Source: an uncultured Desulfomicrobiaceae bacterium (GTDB lineage: Bacteria > Desulfobacterota > Desulfovibrionia > Desulfovibrionales > Desulfomicrobiaceae). Taken from it: 64,000 nucleotides of DNA. The stretch is taken from contig CALKRN010000014.1 in assembly GCA_937989665.1 (NCBI GenBank), positions 30,418 through 94,417 on the forward strand, given 5' to 3'. Positions 26,517-33,970 of the stretch are shown here, piece after piece (position 1 is the first letter of the stretch; the number at the start of each line of letters is the position of its first letter). The notes under the pieces are model-generated. The model was not told where the DNA came from and searched no databases. It saw nothing but the letters and a program-made list of their open reading frames with translations. The translations under genes were made by a program, and so were the position numbers.

Positions 26517-26561
26517 CTGGAGATGGGGAGCTCAAATGGTGGGTGGGGGGCCCAAAAGTTC

Positions 26562-26594
26562 GCTCCCCATCTCTGGAACCGAGAGATGGGGAGC
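26562..26594. terminator. strong hairpin between convergent operons (bidirectional terminator candidate)
   Basis: GCTCCCCATCTCT and AGAGATGGGGAGC form a perfect 13-bp stem with a 7-nt loop, between the ends of the rightward TRAP-GT39 operon and the leftward GAK operon. A third copy, GAGATGGGGAGC at 26520-26531, can pair with the left arm to form an alternative stem. There is no long T-run. Confidence 0.65.
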
Positions 26595-26604
26595 AGGAGG
26601 GCCA

Positions 26605-26859
26605 TTAGTCGGTCTCTTCTTCAGCAGTAGGGTTCCCGTTTTCCGACCAGCTGATCTCGATTTCGAGCTTTACCTTGCCGGAGTCTTTGCGTTTGAGTTC
26701 CCACTCCACATGCACGTTCTTAGGGACACAGACCGTCTGGCCAGTTGCTTGATTGCAGAACATGCGCTGGGTGAATCCCTCGGCCAGTTCTTTGAGGGTC
26801 ATCCCAGCCATGTACGCGAGCTGTTCACCTTCATACTGCAAGATCTTCTCTGACGACAT
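26605..26859 (-). CDS. amphi-Trp domain protein (GAK operon, last gene)
   Basis: An 84-residue protein of the amphi-Trp family. The N-terminal half is helical (LKELAEGFTQRM). The C-terminal half has the amphipathic alternation WELKRKDSGKVKLEIEISW ending in the family's Trp, followed by an acidic tail. Function is unknown; the family is defined by co-occurrence with the ATP-grasp and HprK-like kinase genes. It is last in the operon, 22 bp after a second amphi-Trp gene. ATG 26859 has GGAG upstream. The two Cys (FCNQATGQTVC) are not shared by its paralogues. Confidence 0.85.
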   Translation of the reverse strand: MSSEKILQYEGEQLAYMAGMTLKELAEGFTQRMFCNQATGQTVCVPKNVHVEWELKRKDSGKVKLEIEISWSENGNPTAEEETD

Positions 26860-26881
26860 ACGCTTCCTCCATGGGGCTAAC

Positions 26882-27130
26882 TTATGATTCCATAAAGATC
26901 GGTCCAGGAGAGGTCCATTCCAGTTCCAGCTCTAACTTGGCCCGATTTTCCTTCAGCTTGGCCTTGGCTTCTATATCAAACACCGGGCTCGGGGCAAGCG
27001 AAAGACCGCGGCCATCGTTACCCTCCAGGCGGATGCAACCGCTGCGAACGCCTTGGGCCAATGATTCCAGCAGGCAGGCCACCTGTTCTCGAGGGAGCAT
27101 GCACCGGAAGGACACCTTGTCTTTACTCAT
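26882..27130 (-). CDS. amphi-Trp domain protein (GAK operon)
   Basis: 82 residues, same layout as its neighbours: helix LPREQVACLLESLAQGVRSG, short strands (IRLEGNDGRGLSLAPS), then the amphipathic alternating strand KAKLKENRAKLELELEW with the conserved Trp. Start ATG 27130 has AAGGAG 9 bp upstream. It lies 24 bp downstream of the CofD-like gene and 22 bp upstream of another amphi-Trp gene. It may act as a small carrier or scaffold for the enzymes of the operon, which is inference only. Confidence 0.87.
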   Translation of the reverse strand: MSKDKVSFRCMLPREQVACLLESLAQGVRSGCIRLEGNDGRGLSLAPSPVFDIEAKAKLKENRAKLELELEWTSPGPIFMES

Positions 27131-27154
27131 TCCAACGCTCCTTACAGCTCAGGG

Positions 27155-28330
27155 TTAGCGGGCGAGAGAAACCAACAGATGACAGAGGTTTTGAGGGTTG
27201 GCGCGGTACTCTGGGGAGAGCAGCGGGAACTCCACGACATCCATATGGAGAGAGCGGATAAGGTCAATGGCCTCGGCGCGGCCTGAATAGGTGGCCGTTG
27301 GGTCGAGGACAACGAAGTTGAGGACTTCGGTGGGGGAGGTTCCTGGGGGGCAGGCGTAGCGGAGCAAGGTCCGTATCTGGTCGCTTAGCGAAAGTCCGGC
27401 CGTTTCGGGGTCAGGGACAGGATTGGGGATATAGATTTTGGGACAACCCGCAGCGGCGATGGCTTCGGCTACCCCTTGGGGCAGAAGATTGGCCACGACA
27501 GAGGTGTAAAAACTGCCGATAGGATAGCAAATGAGATCTGCGCTCGTAATCAGGTGCACGATTTTCTGGCGGATGCTGACAGCGATGGCTTGGCCGCTGG
27601 GGTCCACGAGGTCGATGTGCTCAATGGGAGATTCCAACGGCGGGACTTCTTTGGCGGTGAGGCGATGCTGGCCCACCACGGTGCGTCCATTGGCGAGGCG
27701 GGCACGCAAATGGGCATCCGCGTTGGCGATGAGGCGTACCTCGCCACGGGCTTGGATGAGGCGGGCATAGAGAAAGACGATGGGGTCCATGTGCCGGCCG
27801 TCTTCCAGGTAGCCGGCAGCTAAGATGAGATTTCCGATACTTGCGCCACGGAGATCGAAGCCTTGGCCCATGCGGGAACTGAAGGCCCGTAGATGGCGTC
27901 GGATGATCCGACGCATGGGGTTTTGGATACGGCGGATCAAGGGATGGGTGCCGTCGGCCAAGGCGTAGAGGGTGGCGCGCAGTTCGTGGTCCGGAGCGGT
28001 TTTGGATAGCCGGTGGGCAAAGAGTTCATAGATTTCTGGGTAACCATGGAGGCTGCGATCCGCCAAGGCCATGAGGCGGTTGCGCAGATCCCCCACCGCC
28101 GGCATGGCAAAAGAGCGACGCAGGACTGCGGAGCTGCCACCGGAGTCAAAGGGGGTGATGAGGTGGATGGAGTTATGGGTGTATTCCACGAGGTGCTGGC
28201 TTGTCTCGCGCAGGGCCGTGCCGCCGGAAAAAAAGAGGATGCGCGGGCCAAGCTCTGGGGCGCGGCGGCAGAGGGCTATTCGTGCTGGGTCAGGCACGGG
28301 GATTCGCCGGCGGATGAGGACCTCGGTCAT
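27155..28330 (-). CDS. GAK system CofD/YvcK-like protein
   Basis: A 391-residue Rossmann-like protein of the CofD/YvcK superfamily: FFSGGTALRETSQHL at the nucleotide/substrate loop, TPFDSGGSSAVLRRSF, MPAVGDLRNRL and GASIGNLILAA. The C-terminal ICYPIGSFYTSVVANLLP and GVAEAI match the same fold. CofD transfers a phospho-lactyl group from a nucleotide-activated donor; YvcK binds UDP-sugars and acts in envelope regulation. The substrate here is unknown. The start overlaps the kinase gene by ATGA. This divergent CofD branch is the one associated with GAK operons. Confidence 0.9.
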   Translation of the reverse strand: MTEVLIRRRIPVPDPARIALCRRAPELGPRILFFSGGTALRETSQHLVEYTHNSIHLITPFDSGGSSAVLRRSFAMPAVGDLRNRLMALADRSLHGYPEIYELFAHRLSKTAPDHELRATLYALADGTHPLIRRIQNPMRRIIRRHLRAFSSRMGQGFDLRGASIGNLILAAGYLEDGRHMDPIVFLYARLIQARGEVRLIANADAHLRARLANGRTVVGQHRLTAKEVPPLESPIEHIDLVDPSGQAIAVSIRQKIVHLITSADLICYPIGSFYTSVVANLLPQGVAEAIAAAGCPKIYIPNPVPDPETAGLSLSDQIRTLLRYACPPGTSPTEVLNFVVLDPTATYSGRAEAIDLIRSLHMDVVEFPLLSPEYRANPQNLCHLLVSLAR

Positions 28331-29394
28331 GGAGCGAGCTCCTGATGAAGGCGATGGGCGGCAGCAGCGAAATCTACCCCGCCGGTGATTTCAAAGACGG
28401 GGCAATCAGCGAGGGCGGTAATGTAGTCGCCGGGTGAGGGGTATTGCCAGGTGGGCGAGAGGAAAAAGAGGCCCGGGTCTTTCATGAAGGCGGGGAGTAA
28501 ATCGGGGCGGTCCCTGAGGTCCACTTGTTGAACAGAGAGGGGGGCCTGTTCTCGGCGCCAGTTGAGGATGGCGAGGCCGTGGAGGGGGGTGGTAAGGCGG
28601 AAGCGCTCTGGCCCGAAGAGTTCATGGATGGGGGCGTCGTATTTAGCTTCAAGGGACCAGAGGGCATCGGCAGGGAGGGCAGCGAAGCGCTGGCGCTCTT
28701 CCTCAGAGAGCAAGACCTGGAGCTTTGGATTGGCAAGGATAGTGCCCGGGTTGATGCGGGGATGTTTGGCCACTCCAAAAGCCTGAAGGGTGCCATTGGA
28801 GCGTGCGATGACGAGGCGGTCGTTACTGACAAACGTGGCCCCATCCGTCACCAAATGGAGGGCAAGGGTGGATTTGCCCATGCCGGAGAACCCGGCGAGG
28901 GCAAGACCGCGATCGCCGAGGATTACCGCCGCGGCATGGGCGAGTAGCCCCCCACGTTGCAGGCGGTATTCAAGAAAGCGATTGTTAACGAAGTTGATGA
29001 CCTGGTTGGGATTGGCCTCGCAATCGCCGATGGCCAAATGATGTCCCGCACCAAAGAGAAACACCATGCCGGTGATGCGCTTGCGAACAATGCGGCCGTC
29101 CTCGGTATCGAACCATTCTTCTTTGATCTTGGTTTTTCCAGGTTCAGGGGGTTTGATGCGGAAGGGGACGTCCAGCTCGAGGGCAGGGGACTGCAAGGCG
29201 AGGATTTCCACGTCAGCCTGTGTTGTTGTTTCGAGAAAGGGCTGGAAGTAGCGGACAAGCTCGGTGTAAAGAGGGCCGGAATTGGTGCGTACCCGCAGGA
29301 CGAGGTCTGCCAGACGCAGGCTCAGTTCCATCTGTGGGGGGTATTTGGCCGTGAGGGCCGGGGCCAGGTCAGCGATGCGCGGTTTGGTGAGCAC
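28327..29394 (-). CDS. HprK-related kinase of the GAK system
   Basis: 355 residues from GTG 29394, which has GGAG about 8 bp upstream and overlaps the ATP-grasp gene by 26 bp; longer upstream frames only shadow that gene. It has an N-terminal unknown domain (about 1-150). An HprK/PEPCK-like kinase region follows, with P-loop GFSGMGKSTL and the following VSNDRLVI strand. HprK phosphorylates a Ser of HPr in sugar control. No HPr is present here and the target is unknown. HprK-like proteins next to ATP-grasp and amphi-Trp genes define the GAK set (the K). Confidence 0.9.
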   Translation of the reverse strand: MLTKPRIADLAPALTAKYPPQMELSLRLADLVLRVRTNSGPLYTELVRYFQPFLETTTQADVEILALQSPALELDVPFRIKPPEPGKTKIKEEWFDTEDGRIVRKRITGMVFLFGAGHHLAIGDCEANPNQVINFVNNRFLEYRLQRGGLLAHAAAVILGDRGLALAGFSGMGKSTLALHLVTDGATFVSNDRLVIARSNGTLQAFGVAKHPRINPGTILANPKLQVLLSEEERQRFAALPADALWSLEAKYDAPIHELFGPERFRLTTPLHGLAILNWRREQAPLSVQQVDLRDRPDLLPAFMKDPGLFFLSPTWQYPSPGDYITALADCPVFEITGGVDFAAAAHRLHQELAP

Positions 29395-30262
29395 GGATCT
29401 TCTCCAAGACGTATTGAGCGTACAGACCGGCGGCGTCCATGCCGCAGGCCTCGAGGATCCCCCGAAAGCCGCCAAAGGCCGAGACTTCGAACACAAGCGG
29501 TCCCTGGGCTGTTTCCACAATATCGACGCAGGTAAAATCAAGGCCAAAGAGTGCCTGGGCCCGGCGGGCGAGTTCGATAATCTCGGGCTCGGGCTGGGCC
29601 GGGGCGTATTTGCCACCTGAAGCAGTGGTGGTGTTCCAGGCATTTGTATCTGTGCTGCAGCGGGCATACGTTGTCAGATACTGTCCACCCAGGAAGACGA
29701 TGCCGAGGTCTCGGCCAGGGATATCAATTTTTTGCTGGATATACATGATGGGGTTTTGGCTATGGAAGTCGGCGACGCGGGCTAGGGCATCGGGGCCGTC
29801 GTCAATGACCTCCATGCCGCGGGCCTTGGAAGTGTAGAGCGGTTTGAAGACGGCGCTGCCAAAGCGTTCGACAGCAGCAAGGGCCTCGGCCGGGGACTCG
29901 GTGATTATGGTCGGTGGCATGGGGATACCGCCAAGGCGCAAGGTCACGGTACAGCTGAGGCGGTCCAGGGTACGCATGATGGCCAGCGGTGAGGAAAACA
30001 CCGGGACTCCTCCTTCGGCCACAAAACGCAAAAGTTCGAGTCGGTCGAGGAGCAGCGGAGAATAGCGCGAGCCAATTTTTTTGATCACTAAGCCATCGAG
30101 GGTACGCAAATCAATGCCGTCGTACCACAATTGGCCGTTGTGGAGGTCGAGACTTGTCTCTTCCATGTCGATTAGGAGCCGAAATCCTGTCCGTTCGGCC
30201 ACGGCATCAGCCAAAAGCTCGGATGACCAGCCGCCTTTGGTTCCAACAACACCAATCTTCAT
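29369..30262 (-). CDS. GAK system ATP-grasp enzyme (RimK-like)
   Basis: A 297-residue ATP-grasp ligase: N-terminal MKIGVVGTKGGWSSELLADA, ATP-binding SAVFKPLYTSKARGMEVI and YIQQKIDIPGRDLGIVFLGG, and the metal-binding end VDIVETAQGPLVFEVSAFGGF. RimK-type enzymes join an amino acid or peptide to a carboxylate through an acyl-phosphate. The substrates are unknown; amphi-Trp or XXXCH proteins in the operon are possible acceptors (inference). The start ATG overlaps the upstream stop as TGATG; the end overlaps the kinase gene. ATP-grasp is the G of the GAK name. Confidence 0.92.
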   Translation of the reverse strand: MKIGVVGTKGGWSSELLADAVAERTGFRLLIDMEETSLDLHNGQLWYDGIDLRTLDGLVIKKIGSRYSPLLLDRLELLRFVAEGGVPVFSSPLAIMRTLDRLSCTVTLRLGGIPMPPTIITESPAEALAAVERFGSAVFKPLYTSKARGMEVIDDGPDALARVADFHSQNPIMYIQQKIDIPGRDLGIVFLGGQYLTTYARCSTDTNAWNTTTASGGKYAPAQPEPEIIELARRAQALFGLDFTCVDIVETAQGPLVFEVSAFGGFRGILEACGMDAAGLYAQYVLEKIRAHQTAHR

Positions 30263-31905
30263 CAGTTAGTTCCTTGTTCCAGCAAGAGATTTAGGGGAAA
30301 GACAAAGGATTGGTTATTTGCAGAAGCGTCAATGAGACGCTCCATCAAATAAATCGCTTTGTAATACATATTCTTAGCAATTTTTTTATTGAGCTGAAAT
30401 CGAGTTGAAGTAAAAAGAGAACGGGCAACTCCCATCCCAAGGCGAAAGTCAAAGTGAGTATCGCCTTGTTTTATAGAAATTTCTTGTGCAAAATTAAAAA
30501 AATTTGAAATAGTTTTGTTTATTCTGCTGCGAGAATGTCTGTCAAATAGAGGAATTCTAAAGTTTGAAACAAGAAAAACGGATATATCTTGGGCATAATC
30601 TCCGTATTGCGAGCGGTAAACATCAATAAAATAGATCCGTTGTTCGCCGTGATTATAAATGATATTGTTTGTGTTGAAGTCTCCATGAATAAATACAGAG
30701 AATGGTGCGCAATATTGAGCCTCGATAGCTTCGAGCGTCTCTACGAGTTGCGTGAACGAGGGGACGGTTAACGTGTCGAGGCTGAGATTGGGGCGTCGTA
30801 GTTCCGGGTGCACTTGGAACACAGCGGCCTTGCGGTCGCGCACCTGCTTCATAAATGTGGACGGCACAGGGTGGGGCTTGCGGGTTTGTTCCCAAATGTC
30901 GGCGAGGGTTTGCTCGAGGACAAACAGGGCATTGTCGAGGATGTCTTCTTCGACGTTAAAAACAGCCTCTTCCAGGGAACAGCCTGGGAGGAATTCGGTG
31001 AGGAGCGACGCCATTTCTCCATCTTCATGGTAGCCGAAGATGCGAGGGACTAGGCCGGGAAAAAGGGCGTTCCAGCACTCTAAATTGGTTTTTTCCTGGC
31101 GGATTTTGCGGAGGTTGCCCTCTTTGAAGATACTATCTTTGGCTTGGGGTGTATCTCGTTCTTCCACTTTGGCAATGCGACAGCCGGAACGTGTTCCCCA
31201 GATCCCCTGGAAATCGACTTCCGTAACATCGCCGGTAATTCCACTTTTAGAGAGTGTTGTTTGTAGTGCTTCAAATTGCTGGATTTTAATTTTCTCACCG
31301 ATGATGGAGAAGAGAATCGATTCGCCGATGTTGAGAAGAGAATCGCCAATGCGTTCTATATATCGAATTATAAAAAGAGCTGTGATATGGTCCTCAACAT
31401 TACGACCTATGCGTAACTGGACCATTATTCGATCGAAATTTTCTTTATATACTGCATCTAAATCGTCTTCCAATCGACATATAGCTAAAGCTCCTGGAAG
31501 ATTTCTGCTGTCAAAGACATTTATGATAGAACCAATTGCATTATAGACGTCCTCCATCTTTTCTTTATACGAGAGAATTTCAATGATCTTTGGAGATGAT
31601 AGATAACCCATTTGTCTGGCAATATTGACACAATAATCGGCAATGCGCTCGAGGTTGATGGCCATGACGTGGATGGCGCGGAGTCGATTGATGGAATCTT
31701 GGTCAAGATTGAGCGTATTGAGCGACGAGAAGCATTTATTCTCAATAATATTTTTGAGATTATCGATGTAGTCGTCTTTAGATATAATTTTATCATAGAC
31801 TTTCGGCGTTGGATGTTCCAAAAAAGATAATGTCTCTCGTACTTGATTCTGAACTTCCAAGATGAGAAAACGGAAGTTTTCTTCGATAGTTTTTATACTA
31901 CGCAT
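30262..31905 (-). CDS. PhoU domain fused to aminoglycoside-phosphotransferase-like kinase
   Basis: 547 residues with two domains. Residues about 1-220 are two PhoU-type three-helix bundles (RLRAIHVMAINLERIADYC, IRYIERIGDSLLNIGES). After a linker with a STK-like insert, residues about 240-540 are an APH/choline-kinase fold. It has the catalytic loop FIHGDFNTNNII (HGD, Asn) and the metal-binding Asp in YFIDVYRSQYGDYAQD. PhoU normally relays phosphate status to PstB and PhoR; the APH fold phosphorylates small molecules. The fusion is unusual. The gene is markedly AT-richer than its neighbours, notably around 30300-30660 and 31240-31900, suggesting a different origin. Its ATG has no clear ribosome site and follows the previous stop by 2 bp. 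Confidence 0.88.
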   Translation of the reverse strand: MRSIKTIEENFRFLILEVQNQVRETLSFLEHPTPKVYDKIISKDDYIDNLKNIIENKCFSSLNTLNLDQDSINRLRAIHVMAINLERIADYCVNIARQMGYLSSPKIIEILSYKEKMEDVYNAIGSIINVFDSRNLPGALAICRLEDDLDAVYKENFDRIMVQLRIGRNVEDHITALFIIRYIERIGDSLLNIGESILFSIIGEKIKIQQFEALQTTLSKSGITGDVTEVDFQGIWGTRSGCRIAKVEERDTPQAKDSIFKEGNLRKIRQEKTNLECWNALFPGLVPRIFGYHEDGEMASLLTEFLPGCSLEEAVFNVEEDILDNALFVLEQTLADIWEQTRKPHPVPSTFMKQVRDRKAAVFQVHPELRRPNLSLDTLTVPSFTQLVETLEAIEAQYCAPFSVFIHGDFNTNNIIYNHGEQRIYFIDVYRSQYGDYAQDISVFLVSNFRIPLFDRHSRSRINKTISNFFNFAQEISIKQGDTHFDFRLGMGVARSLFTSTRFQLNKKIAKNMYYKAIYLMERLIDASANNQSFVFPLNLLLEQGTN

Positions 31906-31907
31906 GT

Positions 31908-32171
31908 CTAATCAATGGATATCGATGGATTTTTGACGTTAACGTGTTCGTCTTTCCAGCTTATCTTAATCGTGATCTTCGTCTCACCAGCTTTCTTCTT
32001 CGCTGCGAGTTGGAATGAAAGAAATCCATCAGGCTTCAACGTCAACGACCGATCTTCGCTCGTAAGCGTGATTAGGCCTTTAGCAAAGCCCTGCTTGAGG
32101 GCATGGAGATATTTACCAATGGTCTCACAATCTTCGGTAGATTCAAATTCTAATTTTTCTTCGATGGGCAT
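31908..32171 (-). CDS. amphi-Trp domain protein (GAK operon)
   Basis: 87 residues from ATG 32171, with GGGAGG 6 bp upstream. The helical N-half is TEDCETIGKYLHALKQGFAKG, then a Ser/Thr-rich turn and the alternating amphipathic strand AAKKKAGETKITIKISWKDE carrying the family Trp. It is a third copy of the domain in the operon, separated from the other two by four enzyme genes and closer to the PhoU fusion. The C-terminal tail (NVKNPSISID) is unique to this copy. Confidence 0.87.
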   Translation of the reverse strand: MPIEEKLEFESTEDCETIGKYLHALKQGFAKGLITLTSEDRSLTLKPDGFLSFQLAAKKKAGETKITIKISWKDEHVNVKNPSISID

Positions 32172-32184
32172 ACAGCCTCCCTGG

Positions 32185-33327
32185 TTATCCATGCAGGCGC
32201 TCCCGGTACTCTCGAATAACGGTTTCTCGAGTCATGCCAGCCAGAATAACCCGCTTTGCGATTTCCAGATCTTCCCAGGCGGGCTGCCACCCAATTTCTC
32301 GGTTGGACTTTTCGGGATGGCGTTTGGCCGCATCCTTGACTTTCTCTCCCATATGGGTGTCATCGCCCATGAAGATGAGCTTTTGGCGTCGACCAAATCC
32401 CAGGCATTGATTCGCCCGTCCCAAGGAAGTGATGAGAAACGGGGTGTAGCGTTGGGATTGGGGATTCCATGTCTCAAAGCCGTCGACATCGTAGTCGGCA
32501 AGCAAAATAGGCCAAAATTGTTCTGGATGTGGAATAACGATCCCAGCCCCCAAGGCTCGTGCTTCTTCAATGATTTCTGAGGTGCGGTAAAAATAATGCA
32601 AAGGAAAACGTTCTTTCACTAATCGCTTGACGTGGGAGAGAAAATTTTGGGCTTGATCGATACGTTCTTCTGTCTCATCTTCTAGAAGTGCATCAAAATA
32701 ATCACGTAAAATTTTATTTTTGAGACTATCTCTTGGAATTTCATCGTACATTGCCTCAATCATAATCTGGATTTTGCGGACATGTGTACGGATCCACTGG
32801 ATAAGTTCTGCTGAAACTCCCGTTTCCCGGGCCGCAAGAAAGAGAATTTCACTTTCTGGATGTACGATGGCGTGAATGAAATCCAAGAGCTGGCTTGCCC
32901 GATAGCGCCGGGTATGTTCTAACATGGACCGGAGGGTGTGGGCTTCGCGGACGCGCTCTGTGCGAAAATGAAGCAGGAGTTGTACTTTTTGGTCAAATCC
33001 GCGGGAGTAGCAATCCACCTCCACCCCGCTATAGGGGCCAAACTCCAGCAGCTCGTTGTGTTGCGTGGGAATAATAAGGGTGTCCTCAGCGTTGGGAAAC
33101 ATACGCTGGATGCGGGTGGCAATGACGTCCATGGGCACAAATTCTGGGTGCCAATGGACCGCCAAGACCGAACGCTGCATCGGGAATATCCGCTGCGGCT
33201 CGGCCAAGGCCGTTAGCTGCTCGGGAGTAAGTCGGGTCTCGATAACCGCCCGAAGTCGTGCCCAATCCTTTTCTTCCGGCTGGACATCCTTCAAGTGCGC
33301 ATACGAAAAAGCAGCGGGAGATTGCAT
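32185..33327 (-). CDS. PHP-like metal-dependent phosphoesterase (putative), GAK operon
   Basis: 380 residues. Metal-ligand spacing resembles the PHP fold: HWH at 58-60 near the start, EVD at 103-105, a histidine in VIPHPEQFWP (about 273), and the C-terminal GDDTHMGEK that matches the usual terminal D-x-H. Residues about 130-250 form a long helical insertion. The last 40 residues look like a short helical tail with repeated Arg. PHP proteins hydrolyse phosphoesters with two or three metals; this one is divergent and I am not certain of the family. It sits 13 bp before an amphi-Trp gene and 6 bp after the XXXCH gene. The middle of the gene is AT-rich. Confidence 0.7.
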   Translation of the reverse strand: MQSPAAFSYAHLKDVQPEEKDWARLRAVIETRLTPEQLTALAEPQRIFPMQRSVLAVHWHPEFVPMDVIATRIQRMFPNAEDTLIIPTQHNELLEFGPYSGVEVDCYSRGFDQKVQLLLHFRTERVREAHTLRSMLEHTRRYRASQLLDFIHAIVHPESEILFLAARETGVSAELIQWIRTHVRKIQIMIEAMYDEIPRDSLKNKILRDYFDALLEDETEERIDQAQNFLSHVKRLVKERFPLHYFYRTSEIIEEARALGAGIVIPHPEQFWPILLADYDVDGFETWNPQSQRYTPFLITSLGRANQCLGFGRRQKLIFMGDDTHMGEKVKDAAKRHPEKSNREIGWQPAWEDLEIAKRVILAGMTRETVIREYRERLHG

Positions 33328-33333
33328 CAGTAC

Positions 33334-33837
33334 TCACTTATAACGGGCATGGCAGGTCTTTTTGAGCCCATCGAGTTCTTCAATCACAGCGTGAACTTTT
33401 GCCGTATCCCCAGTGGCAAGCACTTCCTCCAGACGCTGGCAGACCTCCAGAAACACAGGGTAGTATGGATCCCCATAACCCGCATATGTTGTCATGCGGC
33501 GAGCATCGGCAAGAAAGACGGTTATCATTTCTTGGGAAGGTATTTCCCCCTGCGCCGCGCTTTGGCGAATACCACGCCAATATACCTGCATCCGTTTTTT
33601 TAGCTTGGAATAACTCTCGTCGTCTTCCTCGCCAGTGGAGGCGAAGCGGCCGCTAAATTTGACCTCAAGGGCATCTCCCGCCAACTGAGTAAATTTAATC
33701 TTGAATTTAATAAGCTCTGCCAAATGGATGCCAAAACCCGCCACTTCCTCTTCGCCAGATTCGATGGCCGTGGCGAGCGAGCGCAAAAAACGGCCCGTTT
33801 CGTTGCGCGAGAGGGTCCAGATACTCTTTGTCTTCAT
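33334..33837 (-). CDS. GAK system XXXCH-domain protein (amphi-Trp-like N-terminus)
   Basis: A 167-residue protein, first gene of the operon. ATG 33837 has GGAGG 5 bp upstream. Residues about 5-70 show the helix-plus-alternating-strand pattern of the amphi-Trp neighbours (IKFKIKFTQLAGDALEVKFSG). The C-terminal about 75 residues end in the family signature GLKKTCHARYK, a Cys-His pair like a heme CXXCH motif without its first Cys. Because that first Cys is missing and there is no signal peptide, a c-type heme is not expected. The C-H pair could be a modification or metal site. Function is unknown; the family tracks GAK loci. Confidence 0.88.
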   Translation of the reverse strand: MKTKSIWTLSRNETGRFLRSLATAIESGEEEVAGFGIHLAELIKFKIKFTQLAGDALEVKFSGRFASTGEEDDESYSKLKKRMQVYWRGIRQSAAQGEIPSQEMITVFLADARRMTTYAGYGDPYYPVFLEVCQRLEEVLATGDTAKVHAVIEELDGLKKTCHARYK

Positions 33838-33863
33838 GGGGCCTCCTTGTTCAAAAATCAATT

Positions 33864-33894
33864 ATTCTCCTGCCATGAAACAAACCAAAGTCAA
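33864..33894 (-). promoter_or_regulatory. weak promoter candidate of the GAK operon
   Basis: Read leftward, TTGACT (-35, at 33889-33894) precedes GAGAAT (33864-33869) with a long 19-bp spacer and an AT-rich start region 30 bp before the XXXCH ATG. Spacing is poor; this is only the best candidate in a 133-bp gap after the trkH end. Confidence 0.3.
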
Positions 33895-33970
33895 CGGCAA
33901 AAATGTGACAAAGGCGATTGGAGACGGAGGGACGAATATGACAAAATGGCGTCAAAATGGGGGCAACACG

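Noticed and set aside
33334..33837. c-type cytochrome from the terminal C-H motif
   Set aside because: The first Cys of CXXCH is missing and there is no signal peptide; it fits the XXXCH family instead.
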